Of a stretch of 64,000 nt of DNA, positions 54,052 through 63,868 are shown piece after piece. Both the position numbers and the translations under genes were made by a program. The notes below the pieces were generated by a model, which had not been told where the DNA came from, did not search any database, and saw only the letters and a list, made by a program, of their open reading frames with translations. The stretch lies in NCBI GenBank assembly GCA_965214055.1, contig OZ243931.1, forward strand, positions 3,072,435 to 3,136,434, in the 5' to 3' direction. This DNA is from WTGA01 sp965214055. Its GTDB lineage: Bacteria; Pseudomonadota; Gammaproteobacteria; Arenicellales; Poriferihabitantaceae. How positions within the stretch are numbered: position 1 is the stretch's first letter; the number at the start of each line of letters is the position of its first letter.

Positions 54052-55425
54052 CTAAAAAGGGACCGGCAGGGAGGGTCTTGCCGAGCGTATCAGGGACCTG
54101 AACTGGTCCTGGATGAATTCAAGCTGACCGGGGCTGCCGGCTTCAAACCGCATGATCAGCGTTGGGGTGGTGTTGGAAGCCCGGACCAGGCCGAAACCAT
54201 CTTCAAAATCCGCGCGGACCCCGTCAATGGTATTCACCGCGGCGCCATCGAATTTGGCGAGGTCCGCCAGCTCCCGGACCAGTTCATGGGGAGCCCCCTC
54301 CGGCATGTCCAGCCTGAGTTCCGGCGTGTTCACCGTGTTGGGGAGTGCCGCAAAGACTTCTCCCGGGGATTTCGCCTGGGATGCCAGCAATTCACACAAT
54401 CTCGCACCGGCATAGATACCATCATCAAACCCGCCCCAGCGATCATTGAAAAAAATGTGGCCGCTCATCTCCCCGGCCAGGATGGCTCCGGATTCCCGTA
54501 ACCGGTTCTTGATGAAAGCATGGCCGGTTTTCCACATCGTTGGTTTCCCTCCGTTCTCCCGGATCGTCCTTGGAAGAAGTTGTGAACACTTTACATCAAA
54601 AATAATCTCTGCACCCGGAAACTCGTTCAGTATTGCTCTGGAAAACAGAACCATTTGCCGGTCGGGCCAGATCACAGCACCATCGGCGGACACCACCCCC
54701 AGCCGATCGCCATCACCGTCAAAAGCGATGCCGAAATCCGCTCCTTCATCCTCCACGGCCCGAATCAGGTCCTGTAAATTTTCCAGCCGGCTGGGGTCCG
54801 GGTGGTGATTGGGGAAGTGGCCATCCACTCTGCAAAACAGTTCGGTCACCTCACCGCCCAGGCCCCTGAATATTTCCGGAGCCACTGCGCCGGCCACCCC
54901 ATTGCCACAATCAATCACCAGCTTGAGCGGCCGGTCAAGGGTGATGTCATCCAGGATAGCCTGACGATACGGTGTCAGGATGTCCTGGTGAACCCGGGTC
55001 CCTGACCCGGTGCAATAGTGCTGATCAATGACCCTTTGCTTGATGCCCTGAATCGCTTCCCCGGACAGGGTAGTGCCCGCGATCATCATTTTCAGACCAT
55101 TGTATTCCGGCGGGTTATGGCTGCCCGTTACCTGCACACCCGTCCCGGTGTGATACTCCACCGTCGCGAAATAGAGCGCCGGTGTCGGCACCTGTTCGAC
55201 CCCGATTACATTGCAGCCCGTGGACAGCACTCCTTTTTCGAACGCCGCGGCAAGACGGGGGCCGCTGAGACGACCATCCCATCCAAGGACCATGCTTCGA
55301 ACACCCTGCTCAATGGCTTCCGACCCGAAAGCCTTCCCCACCTGCTCCACAATTTCTGCAGTCAGTGTCCTGTCCACCACTCCGCGAATATCATAGGCCT
55401 TGAATATTTCGTGGGGAAAAGGCAT
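54052..55425 (-). CDS. algC: Phosphomannomutase / phosphoglucomutase (AlgC-type)
   Basis: 457-aa alpha-D-phosphohexomutase interconverting hexose-1- and hexose-6-phosphates for nucleotide sugars of LPS or exopolysaccharide. Domain order is normal: the active-site phosphoserine in VTGSHNPPEYNGLKMM, the metal-binding FDGDGDRLGVV, the sugar-binding GEMSGHIFF and the C-terminal phosphate-binding RASNTTPTLIMRFEA. It starts MPFPHEIFKAYDIRGV, exactly as expected. It follows lpd on the same strand after 160 bases. Confidence 0.94.
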   Translation of the reverse strand: MPFPHEIFKAYDIRGVVDRTLTAEIVEQVGKAFGSEAIEQGVRSMVLGWDGRLSGPRLAAAFEKGVLSTGCNVIGVEQVPTPALYFATVEYHTGTGVQVTGSHNPPEYNGLKMMIAGTTLSGEAIQGIKQRVIDQHYCTGSGTRVHQDILTPYRQAILDDITLDRPLKLVIDCGNGVAGAVAPEIFRGLGGEVTELFCRVDGHFPNHHPDPSRLENLQDLIRAVEDEGADFGIAFDGDGDRLGVVSADGAVIWPDRQMVLFSRAILNEFPGAEIIFDVKCSQLLPRTIRENGGKPTMWKTGHAFIKNRLRESGAILAGEMSGHIFFNDRWGGFDDGIYAGARLCELLASQAKSPGEVFAALPNTVNTPELRLDMPEGAPHELVRELADLAKFDGAAVNTIDGVRADFEDGFGLVRASNTTPTLIMRFEAGSPGQLEFIQDQFRSLIRSARPSLPVPF

Positions 55426-55585
55426 GGTCTTGTCTGCGTGAGCCCGCGTCCCTGTGGGACAGCATCTTCATGATGGCGGGCTTTATTCTTTCGGTATCAC
55501 CTCGCGGCTGCACTCCAGCACCGGATTCCGGGGCAAACCATCCCCCGTGTCAGCCTGGTACAGCCGTTCCCGGCGCATCCGGTTC

Positions 55586-57013
55586 TCAGTTCACTTTGTG
55601 GATAGCCCGCTTGTCCACGGACAGGGCCGCTTCGTGCACGGCCTCGGAAAGGGTTGGGTGGGCATGGATAGTTCGGGCAAGGTCTTCCGAACTGGCCCGG
55701 TATTCCATTGCCAAAACGCATTCCCCCATGAGCTCGGAGACATGGGGACCAACCATATGTATCCCCAGCAATTGATCGGTTTCAGCCTCAGCAATCATTT
55801 TTACAAATCCATGAGGTTCTTCCATGGCCTTGGCACGGCCCGTCGCTGCGAAAGGGAACTGCCCGGTCCGGATTGACACCCCCCTGGCTTCCAATTCTCT
55901 TTCCGTTTCCCCTACCCACGCGATTTCCGGAGAGGTGTAGATCACCCAGGGCACACAGTTGAAATCAACATGTCCTGCTCCACCTGCGATTCGCTCCGCC
56001 ACCGCCACCCCTTCCTCGGAACTCTTGTGAGCCAGCATGGGCCCCCGGACCGCATCTCCCACTGCCCAGATATGCGGAACGCTGGTCCGGCATTGATCAT
56101 CCACTTCAATGAAACCCCTGGCATCCGTGGAAACACCGCTATCCGCAGAAAGCAGCCCTTCCGTCGCCGGCTTGCGGCCCACCGCAACGATGATCTTGTC
56201 AACCTCCAAAGACTGTTGCTGATCCTTTTGGGTGTAGGCCATGCTCAACCCGCTTGCCGTGGCATCCACGTGATTCACCATGGCGCCGAGACGGATATCC
56301 AGCCCCTGTCTGCGGAACTGCCTTTTCGCCTCCCTCGCCACCTGGTGATCCGCCAATGCGAGAAATTCATCCAACGCTTCCAGAATCACCACCTCCGACC
56401 CAAGTCGGTTCCAGACACTGCCGAGTTCCAGCCCGATGACCCCGGCACCGACAATACCGAGACGATTGGGGACATGATCAAACTCCAGTGCCCCGGTGGA
56501 ATCCACGATATGTTCCCCGTCATAGGGGATGGAGGGCAATTCAATGGGCACCGAACCCGGGGCAAGAATGATATCCCTGGCCGCAAAGGCCTGGACCAGC
56601 TGCCCCTCATCGTTCAGCACCTGAACCGTACTGTCGGACACGACCCTGGCATGGCCATGGATGGACGCAATCCCGTTGGCCTTGAACAGCTGGGCAATCC
56701 CTCCGGTCAGCTGCCTGACGATTTTCTCTTTCCTCGATTGCATTTTCGCCACATCCATCTGGACATTTTCCGCATGAATGCCATGCGCTGCAAACTGGTG
56801 ATTGACCTTGTGGAATTGTTCCGAACTGTCCAGCAATGCCTTGGACGGAATACATCCCACATTCAGACAGGTTCCTCCCAGCGATGCCTTGCCTTGTGCA
56901 TTGGCCTGGCCATCTATACAGACAGTATTAAGTCCAAGTTGTGCGCACCGTATGGCGGCCACATACCCGCCGGGCCCCGCTCCGACGACAATTACATCAA
57001 AGCTTTCCGTCAT
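55586..57013 (-). CDS. lpdA: Dihydrolipoamide dehydrogenase (E3)
   Basis: 475-aa FAD-dependent enzyme that re-oxidises dihydrolipoyl groups of the 2-oxoglutarate dehydrogenase complex. FAD fold DVIVVGAGPGGYVAAIR at residue 6, redox-active disulfide GGTCLNVGCIPSKALL, NAD fold RLGIVGAGVIGLELG, and the C-terminal His-Glu pair in HAHPTLSEAVHEAAL. Normal length. It starts 22 bases after the sucB stop, making sucA-sucB-lpd one operon. Confidence 0.96.
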   Translation of the reverse strand: MTESFDVIVVGAGPGGYVAAIRCAQLGLNTVCIDGQANAQGKASLGGTCLNVGCIPSKALLDSSEQFHKVNHQFAAHGIHAENVQMDVAKMQSRKEKIVRQLTGGIAQLFKANGIASIHGHARVVSDSTVQVLNDEGQLVQAFAARDIILAPGSVPIELPSIPYDGEHIVDSTGALEFDHVPNRLGIVGAGVIGLELGSVWNRLGSEVVILEALDEFLALADHQVAREAKRQFRRQGLDIRLGAMVNHVDATASGLSMAYTQKDQQQSLEVDKIIVAVGRKPATEGLLSADSGVSTDARGFIEVDDQCRTSVPHIWAVGDAVRGPMLAHKSSEEGVAVAERIAGGAGHVDFNCVPWVIYTSPEIAWVGETERELEARGVSIRTGQFPFAATGRAKAMEEPHGFVKMIAEAETDQLLGIHMVGPHVSELMGECVLAMEYRASSEDLARTIHAHPTLSEAVHEAALSVDKRAIHKVN

Positions 57014-57035
57014 TCTTCAGTCCCGTGTTCTAACA

Positions 57036-58274
57036 TTAACAATCAAGCAGCAACCTTGCCGGATCTTCCAGGATATCCTTGATGGTGACCAGGAATTGCA
57101 CCGCCTCCTTTCCATCAACGATACGATGGTCGTAGGACAAGGCGAGATACATCATCGGCCGAACCACGACCTCCCCGTTTTCAGCCATGGGCCGTTCCTG
57201 GATTTTATGCATGCCAAGAATTGCACTTTGGGGGGGATTGATAATCGGCGTAGACACCAATGATCCAAAAACCCCTCCATTGGTGATGGTAAACGTCCCT
57301 CCTGTCAGGTCATCCATCCCGATTTTTCCTTCTTTTGCACGCTCTCCATAGCGTCTGATTTGCGACTCGATCTCTGCGAAACCCATCTTTTCACAATTTC
57401 GCAGGACGGGCACGACCAGCCCCCGGGGGGAGGCCACCGCAATCCCGATATCATTGTAACTGTGCTGAACGATATCGGTCCCATCAATATAGGCATTGAC
57501 CAGAGGGAATCGCTGCAGGGCCGCAACACTCGCCTTGACAAAGAAGGACATGAACCCCAACCGGGTGCTGTGTTTCCGTTCAAATGCCTCCTTGTATCGG
57601 GCACGCAATGCCATAACCGGCTGCATGTTTACTTCATTGAAAGTGGTCAGCTGCGCCGTCGTGTGCTGTGACTGGACCAGTCGATTGGCAATCGTTTGCC
57701 GCAACCGGCTCATTGGCTCCCGAATTTCATGGCGTTCGCCAACGGGAACCGCAGGGTCCGCCTGCTCTTCTTTCCCGGATTCTTCCTGTCGCCCTGTTTC
57801 GGCGGGTGCTTCCTCGGCACCGCTCGTGTCGGAAGCAGCCGAATCCGCAATATGGCTGAGCACATCCCCCTTGATGACCCGTCCATCCCGGCCAGTCCCT
57901 TTGATCATCGCCGGATTCAACCCGGCTTCCTTTACCAGCCGCCGGACTGCAGGACTCAATCTCTCATCCGGCCCGGCATCCGATGCACTGTCCGGGGAGC
58001 CGGGAGAATCCTCCTTGCCCACCGTCCCGGGTGCCGCCCCGGGTTCCAGCCTGGCCAAAATCTGCTCAGCGGTCACCGTGGAACCGGGCTGCTCCACAAT
58101 TTCGGCGAGGATGCCATCTTCCGGCGCCGGCACTTCGAGCACGACTTTATCGGTTTCCACCTCGACAAGGATTTCGTCGCGATGGACAAACTCTCCGGCC
58201 TGTTTGTTCCAGTCCAGCAAAAGGGCGTCGGCCACTGATTCGGGCAAGACCGGCACTTTAATTTCAATGGTCAT
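57036..58274 (-). CDS. sucB: Dihydrolipoyllysine-residue succinyltransferase (E2)
   Basis: 412-aa E2 core of the 2-oxoglutarate dehydrogenase complex. The N-terminal lipoyl domain has the lipoylated Lys in VETDKVVLEVP (about residue 43). After a Pro/Ala/Glu-rich linker comes the peripheral-subunit-binding domain (LSPAVRRLVKEAGLNPAMIKGTGRDGRVIKGDVL). The catalytic domain ends with SYDHRIVDGKEAVQFL, holding the active His and Asp. One lipoyl domain, as usual for SucB. It lies 58 bases after sucA. Confidence 0.96.
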   Translation of the reverse strand: MTIEIKVPVLPESVADALLLDWNKQAGEFVHRDEILVEVETDKVVLEVPAPEDGILAEIVEQPGSTVTAEQILARLEPGAAPGTVGKEDSPGSPDSASDAGPDERLSPAVRRLVKEAGLNPAMIKGTGRDGRVIKGDVLSHIADSAASDTSGAEEAPAETGRQEESGKEEQADPAVPVGERHEIREPMSRLRQTIANRLVQSQHTTAQLTTFNEVNMQPVMALRARYKEAFERKHSTRLGFMSFFVKASVAALQRFPLVNAYIDGTDIVQHSYNDIGIAVASPRGLVVPVLRNCEKMGFAEIESQIRRYGERAKEGKIGMDDLTGGTFTITNGGVFGSLVSTPIINPPQSAILGMHKIQERPMAENGEVVVRPMMYLALSYDHRIVDGKEAVQFLVTIKDILEDPARLLLDC

Positions 58275-58332
58275 ATTGTTTTCTATAACGGGCTGATGAA
58301 AAAATGAAAAATACGCTAGCTGTGAATCGGTT

Positions 58333-61122
58333 CTAGGAACGGCTGTTTTCCATGGTCAGCGCCTGGCTGACGATCTGTTGCTGCTGCTTGACGTGGAGTT
58401 GGTAGTAACCCACCGCCGGAGATGGAGAACCTTCCCGGCCAACATAGCGTAATCGCTGGTTTTCGCCCAGCAGTCTGCTCAGGTAGTAGTATATCTGATA
58501 CCAGCATCCCTGGTTCTTGGGTTCCTCCTGACACCACACGATTTCACTGGCATTGCCGTACTTCTCCATTTCCGCCTGCAGTTCCCGGCCCGGAAACGGG
58601 TGAACCTGTTCCAGTCGAATAATGGCAATATTCCTGATTTTTCGGGCACGCCGCTCTTCAAGCAGGTCATAATAGACTTTGCCGCTGCAAATGATCAGCC
58701 TCTCGACCTGTTTCACTGGAAGCCTGTCGATTTCACTCAATACCGGACAGAATTTTCCATCGGCCAGGTCTGCAGGCGTGGATACGGCCAGTTTGTGGCG
58801 AAGCAGGCTCTTGGGAGTCATGACGATCAGGGGGCGCCGATACGAACGAATCATTTGCCGTCGCAGCATATGAAACATTTGTGCGGGCGTGGTGGGAATG
58901 CATACCTGCATATTGTGTTCTGCACACAACTGCAAAAACCGTTCGAGCCTGGCGGAAGAATGTTCCGGGCCCTGGCCTTCCAGTCCGTGGGGCAACAACA
59001 TGACCAGGCTGCATATGCGGGACCATTTCGCCTGACCGCTGCTGATGAACTGATCAATGACCACTTGGGCGCCATTCACGAAATCCCCGAACTGGGCTTC
59101 CCAGATGACCAGCGTACGGGGCTCGGTAGTGGAATACCCGTATTCGAAACCAAGCACCGCTTCTTCGGAAAGCAGTGAGTTGATGACCAGAAAATCACTG
59201 TGGTTCCGGGTCAGGTATTGCAGCGGGATGTGTGTCCGCGGCTGCGACTGATCGTGGAGCGTTGCATGGCGATGGGAGAACGTTCCCCGTCCGACATCCT
59301 GGCCAGACAGGCGAACCTTGTATTGCTGGTCAAGCAATGTGGCATAGGCCAGCAATTCCCCGCACCCCCAGTCCATGGGTTTTTCGCCTTCGGCCATGGA
59401 GACCCTGTCCCGCAGAATGGATGCAACCCGCTTATGAACGACAAAATCGTCCGGAGACTGTGCCAGCTTTTCGGCCAGGCTCACCAGGGTCTCATGACTC
59501 ACCCCGGTCTGCACTTCTTCCCGCCAATCGTTCCCCATATAGGGCGTCCAGTCGAGCATGTTCAGCGCCTTGTTGGGGTCGATGACCTGGCCGGCAACAA
59601 TCTGGCCCCGGTCCAGTTGGTCCCGGTATTGCGCCACCATGTCCCGGGCCCGGTTTTCGGTAATCACGCCTTCTGCGATGAGCTTTTCCGCATAGAGTTG
59701 CCGAGTGGTTTTGTGTTTTCTGATTTTCCCGTACATAATCGGCTGGGTAATGGCGGGTTCGTCCGCCTCGTTGTGCCCATGCCGCCGGTAGCACACCAGG
59801 TCCAACACCACATCTTCACAAAATTTCATGCGATATTCCATGGCCATTCGGGTGGCATAAATCACCGCATCGGGGTCATCCCCGTTGACATGGAAAATGG
59901 GGGCCTGGACCAGTTTGGCGACTTCGGTGCAATAAAGCGTGGAACGGGCATCCAGTGTGTTGGTCGTAAACCCGATCTGGTTGTTGATGATGATGTGAAC
60001 GGTTCCGCCAGTTGAAAATCCCCGGGTATGGGCCATGTTCAGTGTTTCCATCACCACTCCCTGGCCGGCAAATGCGGCATCACCGTGGATAAGAATCGGA
60101 ATTACCTGTTTTCGCGCGCTGTCCTTTCGACGCTCCTGTCGGGCCCGCACGGAACCTTCCACAACGGGACTGATGATTTCAAGGTGGGACGGGTTGAAGG
60201 ACAGGGCAACATGCACGATCCCGCCTGAAGTCTGTATGTCGGAGGAGGCCCCCTGGTGATATTTTACATCCCCGGTATCGGTATCGGCATCATCGGTCTC
60301 GTAGCTCCCTTCAAACTCACTGAATAAGTCCGCAGGGGATTTGCCCAGAATGTTGACCAGTACATTTAACCGGCCCCGGTGGGCCATGCCGATGACCACT
60401 TCCTTCACCCCGCTGGCGCCAAACTCCTGAATCAAATCCGACAACATCGGGATCAACGAATCCCCCCCTTCCAGAGAGAAGCGCTTTTGACCCACATACT
60501 TGGTATGCAGATATTTTTCCAGGCCTTCGGCTGCCGTCAGCCGGTCCAGCACCTCGATGCGCAATTCATCCGGATAAGATTTTCCGGTGGACTCGATTTC
60601 GATCCGGTCAAGCAACCAGGCACGTTGGCTCACTGCATTGATATACCGGATTTCATACCCAATGGACTGGCAATAGACCTCATGGAGAAACTTCAGGATA
60701 TTGCGTAACGTCATCCGCCCGCCATTGCCCATGCCTCCCACATCGAATGACGTGTCGAGGTCCTTTTCACTCAGGTTGAACTGATCCAGCTGGATTTCAT
60801 GTGCGTCCCCTCTTGGCATGACGCCGATGGGGTCCACATCCGCCAGCAAATGACCCAGAGACCGGAAGGTCATGATCATCTTGAGTACCCGGGCCTGCTT
60901 GTAGGTCGTGCTTTCAAGCCAGGCCTGGGACCCGCTGTCCTGTGCTCCGCTGTCACTGATCGAAATATCCGGCAGGGAAGCAAATACGGATTTCCACCGG
61001 GCGATCTCACCATTGCTTTGGCCTTCTGCCTGGGTTTCCTGGTACAGGGATTCGAGATAAGTCATGTTTCCACCACTCAAAAATCCCAAATCCGTGATTT
61101 TGTCGGTATCCGCTGGTTTCAT
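58333..61122 (-). CDS. sucA: 2-oxoglutarate dehydrogenase E1 component
   Basis: 929-aa thiamine-diphosphate decarboxylase of the TCA cycle. Seen are the N-terminal E2-binding stretch FLSGGNMTYLESLYQ, IGMAHRGRLNVLVNILGK, the ThDP/Mg site HGDAAFAGQGVVMETLNMA and CYRRHGHNEADEPA. The start at ATG 61122 (MKPADTDKITD) keeps that N-terminal stretch; an ATG at 61065 is possible but would cut it, and a start at 61185 adds unrelated residues. No succinate dehydrogenase or succinyl-CoA synthetase genes adjoin the operon here. Confidence 0.95.
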   Translation of the reverse strand: MKPADTDKITDLGFLSGGNMTYLESLYQETQAEGQSNGEIARWKSVFASLPDISISDSGAQDSGSQAWLESTTYKQARVLKMIMTFRSLGHLLADVDPIGVMPRGDAHEIQLDQFNLSEKDLDTSFDVGGMGNGGRMTLRNILKFLHEVYCQSIGYEIRYINAVSQRAWLLDRIEIESTGKSYPDELRIEVLDRLTAAEGLEKYLHTKYVGQKRFSLEGGDSLIPMLSDLIQEFGASGVKEVVIGMAHRGRLNVLVNILGKSPADLFSEFEGSYETDDADTDTGDVKYHQGASSDIQTSGGIVHVALSFNPSHLEIISPVVEGSVRARQERRKDSARKQVIPILIHGDAAFAGQGVVMETLNMAHTRGFSTGGTVHIIINNQIGFTTNTLDARSTLYCTEVAKLVQAPIFHVNGDDPDAVIYATRMAMEYRMKFCEDVVLDLVCYRRHGHNEADEPAITQPIMYGKIRKHKTTRQLYAEKLIAEGVITENRARDMVAQYRDQLDRGQIVAGQVIDPNKALNMLDWTPYMGNDWREEVQTGVSHETLVSLAEKLAQSPDDFVVHKRVASILRDRVSMAEGEKPMDWGCGELLAYATLLDQQYKVRLSGQDVGRGTFSHRHATLHDQSQPRTHIPLQYLTRNHSDFLVINSLLSEEAVLGFEYGYSTTEPRTLVIWEAQFGDFVNGAQVVIDQFISSGQAKWSRICSLVMLLPHGLEGQGPEHSSARLERFLQLCAEHNMQVCIPTTPAQMFHMLRRQMIRSYRRPLIVMTPKSLLRHKLAVSTPADLADGKFCPVLSEIDRLPVKQVERLIICSGKVYYDLLEERRARKIRNIAIIRLEQVHPFPGRELQAEMEKYGNASEIVWCQEEPKNQGCWYQIYYYLSRLLGENQRLRYVGREGSPSPAVGYYQLHVKQQQQIVSQALTMENSRS

Positions 61123-61169
61123 AGAATTATTTGTCAGAAGTAGGTGATGCGATCCGTTTTTTGGGAACA

Positions 61170-61175
61170 AGTATA
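61170..61175 (-). promoter_or_regulatory. TATACT -10 element for sucA-sucB-lpd
   Basis: Good -10 hexamer on the minus strand, 47 bases before the sucA start, with a weak -35. The gap to the divergent MFS gene is about 170 bases. Confidence 0.4.
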
Positions 61176-61289
61176 CCAAAACCATACCCTGTTACAGCTT
61201 TTAAATCAGGATAACCCCCTATAGACTGCATCCTTTTTGCAAATGTCCCGACCATGGGACAACGGACCCTTTCCGGCAGTGCGATAAAA

Positions 61290-62462
61290 ATGTCATTGAA
61301 TAAAACGGTGGGCCTGTTTTCCGCTTCGCAAATCATCGTCTGGAGCACCATGTTCTACATGTTTCCGGCGATGTTGCTGGCCTGGGAGGAAAATACGGGC
61401 TGGAGCCGGACCGACTTGTCCATTGGCTATGCCCTGGCACTGGCCGTTTCCGCCCTGTTGGGACCGGTTGTCGGCAAATGGATTGACCTGGGTTCTGCCC
61501 GGTATTGCATGGCCGGAGGTGCCTGCCTGGGTGCAGTTTCGCTGGGAATTCTTTCCACCGTCACCGAGGTCTGGCAATTCTACCTGGTCTGGACAGTGCT
61601 GGGGATTGCCATCGCATTCACCCACTACGAGGCCTGTTTCATTGTCCTGACGAAATACATGGGAACCCGGTCCAGAACCGCGATCACGCGGGTCACATTA
61701 ATCGCCGGTTTCGCCGGCATGATCGCATTCCCGGCCGCACATCTCCTGAATGCACGGGTCGGCTGGCAATCCACCCTGCAGGTCTACGCCCTGGTCGTGC
61801 TGTTCGCCGGCGCACCCCTGCTGTGGCTCGGTTGCCGCCATGCGGAAAGGTTTGATCGTCCGCAACCTGCCGGGGAAGCCGCAGCCCCGGCGCCCACATT
61901 CAGGACCATCGGGAGCGGCCGGTTCTGGTTGCTCAGCCTTGCTTTCGGACTGATTGCACTGGATCATGGCGTGGTCATCAGCCACATACTCCCCATTCTT
62001 TCAGAAAAGGGGCTTGGCCTGGAAACCGCTGTTTTCGTGGCTTCCATGATCGGCCCGATGCAGATTGTGGGACGGCTTGGAATGTTTGCGGCGGAGTCCA
62101 GGCTACCACTGCTGACCATCACCATGGTCAGTTATCTGGGCATGATCGCCGCCGCATTCTGCCTGCTTGGTGTCGCTGCCATCCCATTGCTGGCATTCGG
62201 ATTCATGCTTCTCCAGGGAGCCGGGTACGGCGTCACCAGTATTCTCAAGCCGGTGGTCACCGCCGAGTTGCTGAGCCGGGAGAATTTCGGGGTGATCTCC
62301 GGGCTGTTGACCATCCCCTACATGGCAGGCCTTGCGGTGGCCCCGGTCTTTGCGGCGGTTCTCTGGGAAATGGGAGGATACAACCTGGTCATTGCCAGTA
62401 TCACGATTGGGCTGATCATCGGGTTGATCGCCATGCACCTGGCCTGGCGTAAACCGGCCTGA
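61290..62462 (+). CDS. Major facilitator superfamily transporter
   Basis: 390-aa protein with 12 predicted membrane helices in two halves, split by the cytoplasmic loop CRHAERFDRPQPAGEAAAPAP. The loop-2 region reads GPVVGKWIDLGSARY, a typical MFS A-motif position. The substrate is unknown; the pattern resembles monocarboxylate or small-acid carriers. I chose ATG 61290 (MSLNKTVGLFSAS); an upstream ATG at 61254 adds 12 polar residues. It diverges from sucA and is followed by a moeB-like gene. Confidence 0.85.
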   Translation: MSLNKTVGLFSASQIIVWSTMFYMFPAMLLAWEENTGWSRTDLSIGYALALAVSALLGPVVGKWIDLGSARYCMAGGACLGAVSLGILSTVTEVWQFYLVWTVLGIAIAFTHYEACFIVLTKYMGTRSRTAITRVTLIAGFAGMIAFPAAHLLNARVGWQSTLQVYALVVLFAGAPLLWLGCRHAERFDRPQPAGEAAAPAPTFRTIGSGRFWLLSLAFGLIALDHGVVISHILPILSEKGLGLETAVFVASMIGPMQIVGRLGMFAAESRLPLLTITMVSYLGMIAAAFCLLGVAAIPLLAFGFMLLQGAGYGVTSILKPVVTAELLSRENFGVISGLLTIPYMAGLAVAPVFAAVLWEMGGYNLVIASITIGLIIGLIAMHLAWRKPA

Positions 62463-62560
62463 CCGGGAACACGGATGCCGTGCTTCGCCGGCTTTCCCTG
62501 CCTTGCAGTGGTTCGATGATCGTAACGATTTCATGGGGAATATGGTTTAGAATTCAACGG

Positions 62561-63307
62561 ATGAATGAGCCCGACTTCCAGGAACGGTACAGCCGCCAGA
62601 TCCGCCTGCCACGGATTGGCGAACGGGGTCAGCGCAGGTTGATGGAATCCAGGATTTTTATCGTCGGCATGGGTGGGCTGGGCTCACCCGTGGCCCTGTA
62701 TCTGGCGGCAGCCGGGGTCGGTCACATGACCATTGCCGACTTTGACCAGGTGGATGAATCCAATCTGCAGCGTCAGATCATCCACACCCAACGGGACATC
62801 GGCGATCTTAAAGCGGAGTCGGCGGCCCATTCATTGCGGCAAATCAATCCGGCGATCCAGGTGGAAACCCTGGACTATTCCCTGGACCAGGATGATTTTA
62901 TAGAGCAGTGTGCAGGGATTGACCTGCTCATTGACTGCACGGACAACTTCCCGACACGGTTTGCGTTGAATGAGGTTTCCCTGAAATCCGGGGTTCCATG
63001 GGTATCCGGGGCAGCGATCCGGTGGGAAGGGCAGGTGACCGCCTTTGATCCGCGCAGTGAATCCAGTCCCTGTTATCAGTGCCTGTATCCCAACCGGTCC
63101 ATGGAGAGCGCCACCTGCGAAATGGAGGGAGTGGTGGCACCACTGGTGGGGGTGATCGGAACCATGCAGGCCATGGAAGCGATCAACATATTACTCGGTG
63201 AAAGCCAGCTCCCTGGCATTGTCTGGCTGTTTGATGCCCAGAGCATGGAATGGCAGAAAATGATTCTGCCCAAAAATCCCCGTTGCCCGGCGTGTGGTCC
63301 ATCCTGA
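62561..63307 (+). CDS. MoeB/ThiF-family sulfur-carrier adenylyltransferase
   Basis: 248-aa E1-like enzyme that adenylates the C-terminus of a sulfur-carrier protein (MoaD or ThiS). The nucleotide loop is FIVGMGGLGSPVALYLAAAGVGHMTIAD, followed by DQVDESNLQRQIIHTQRDIGDLKAESA and the D/N-rich LIDCTDNFPTRF. Two Cys pairs for zinc are visible (CYQC, CPAC). No rhodanese domain is fused, as in E. coli MoeB. The start is ATG 62561 (MNEPDFQERYSRQ); a longer frame adds an implausible head. The target carrier is not encoded here. Confidence 0.9.
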   Translation: MNEPDFQERYSRQIRLPRIGERGQRRLMESRIFIVGMGGLGSPVALYLAAAGVGHMTIADFDQVDESNLQRQIIHTQRDIGDLKAESAAHSLRQINPAIQVETLDYSLDQDDFIEQCAGIDLLIDCTDNFPTRFALNEVSLKSGVPWVSGAAIRWEGQVTAFDPRSESSPCYQCLYPNRSMESATCEMEGVVAPLVGVIGTMQAMEAINILLGESQLPGIVWLFDAQSMEWQKMILPKNPRCPACGPS

Positions 63308-63346
63308 ACCGGTTTCGGATGGCATCGTCCAGTGGTTCGGCAGGTG

Positions 63347-63571
63347 TCATGCTCCAAGATGGCGGCATACTGTTTCATGGCGGGCCTCTTCAGCGGCCGG
63401 TCCTGTGAACTCAAACTGACAATCCTCACAGTACAAGACCTCTACGGCCACCTCCAGTATGACCGGCTCCGCGTCGACCCCATATGGAAACCGGTCGACT
63501 TCGGTTCGGCGGGACAAATGTCCGCCACCACACAGTGCACAAGTTACGATGTTTTCCGTTTTCGGATGCAT
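63347..63571 (-). CDS. YgiT-type zinc-finger protein
   Basis: 74-aa small protein with two CxxC zinc-binding pairs (CALCGG and CEDC), resembling the N-terminal zinc domain of the MqsA/YgiT antitoxins. It has no HTH domain after it and no toxin gene beside it, so it is not a standard toxin-antitoxin antitoxin. ATG 63571 (MHPKTENIVT) is preferred over 63589. Function unknown. Confidence 0.7.
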   Translation of the reverse strand: MHPKTENIVTCALCGGGHLSRRTEVDRFPYGVDAEPVILEVAVEVLYCEDCQFEFTGPAAEEARHETVCRHLGA

Positions 63572-63868
63572 CACGGATCTCCTCTCCATTTATTTCGGCA
63601 GCGCCATCCTACCATGCCCGGACTCGGACCCGTGAAAACTACCGCCAACCATCACGTCGCTGCCAGGCCGGGCTTTCAGTAGGCGGACGTTGAACCCCTT
63701 CTCAAACCCTGCAGGACCCATCCATGGGTTCCGGGTCTGTCTCACATCCCAATGAGCTCAACAGGATACCCTCTTCCCGCCGCTCAGGCATGACGTTCCC
63801 GGCTTCCGATTCGGTCCATGGCATACCGGTCACCTCGCGGCAGGGGATTTACGGTCAGGATGACGCGA
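63572..63868. other. Gap upstream of the YgiT-type gene
   Basis: About 300 bases to the cysC stop, on the same strand as both. It must contain the promoter of the YgiT-type gene. No further gene is supported. Confidence 0.35.

Noticed and set aside
53813..54055. 80-codon frame on the plus strand between the SPFH gene and algC
   Set aside because: No ribosome-binding site or family; it covers the probable promoter and hairpin of the neighbouring genes.
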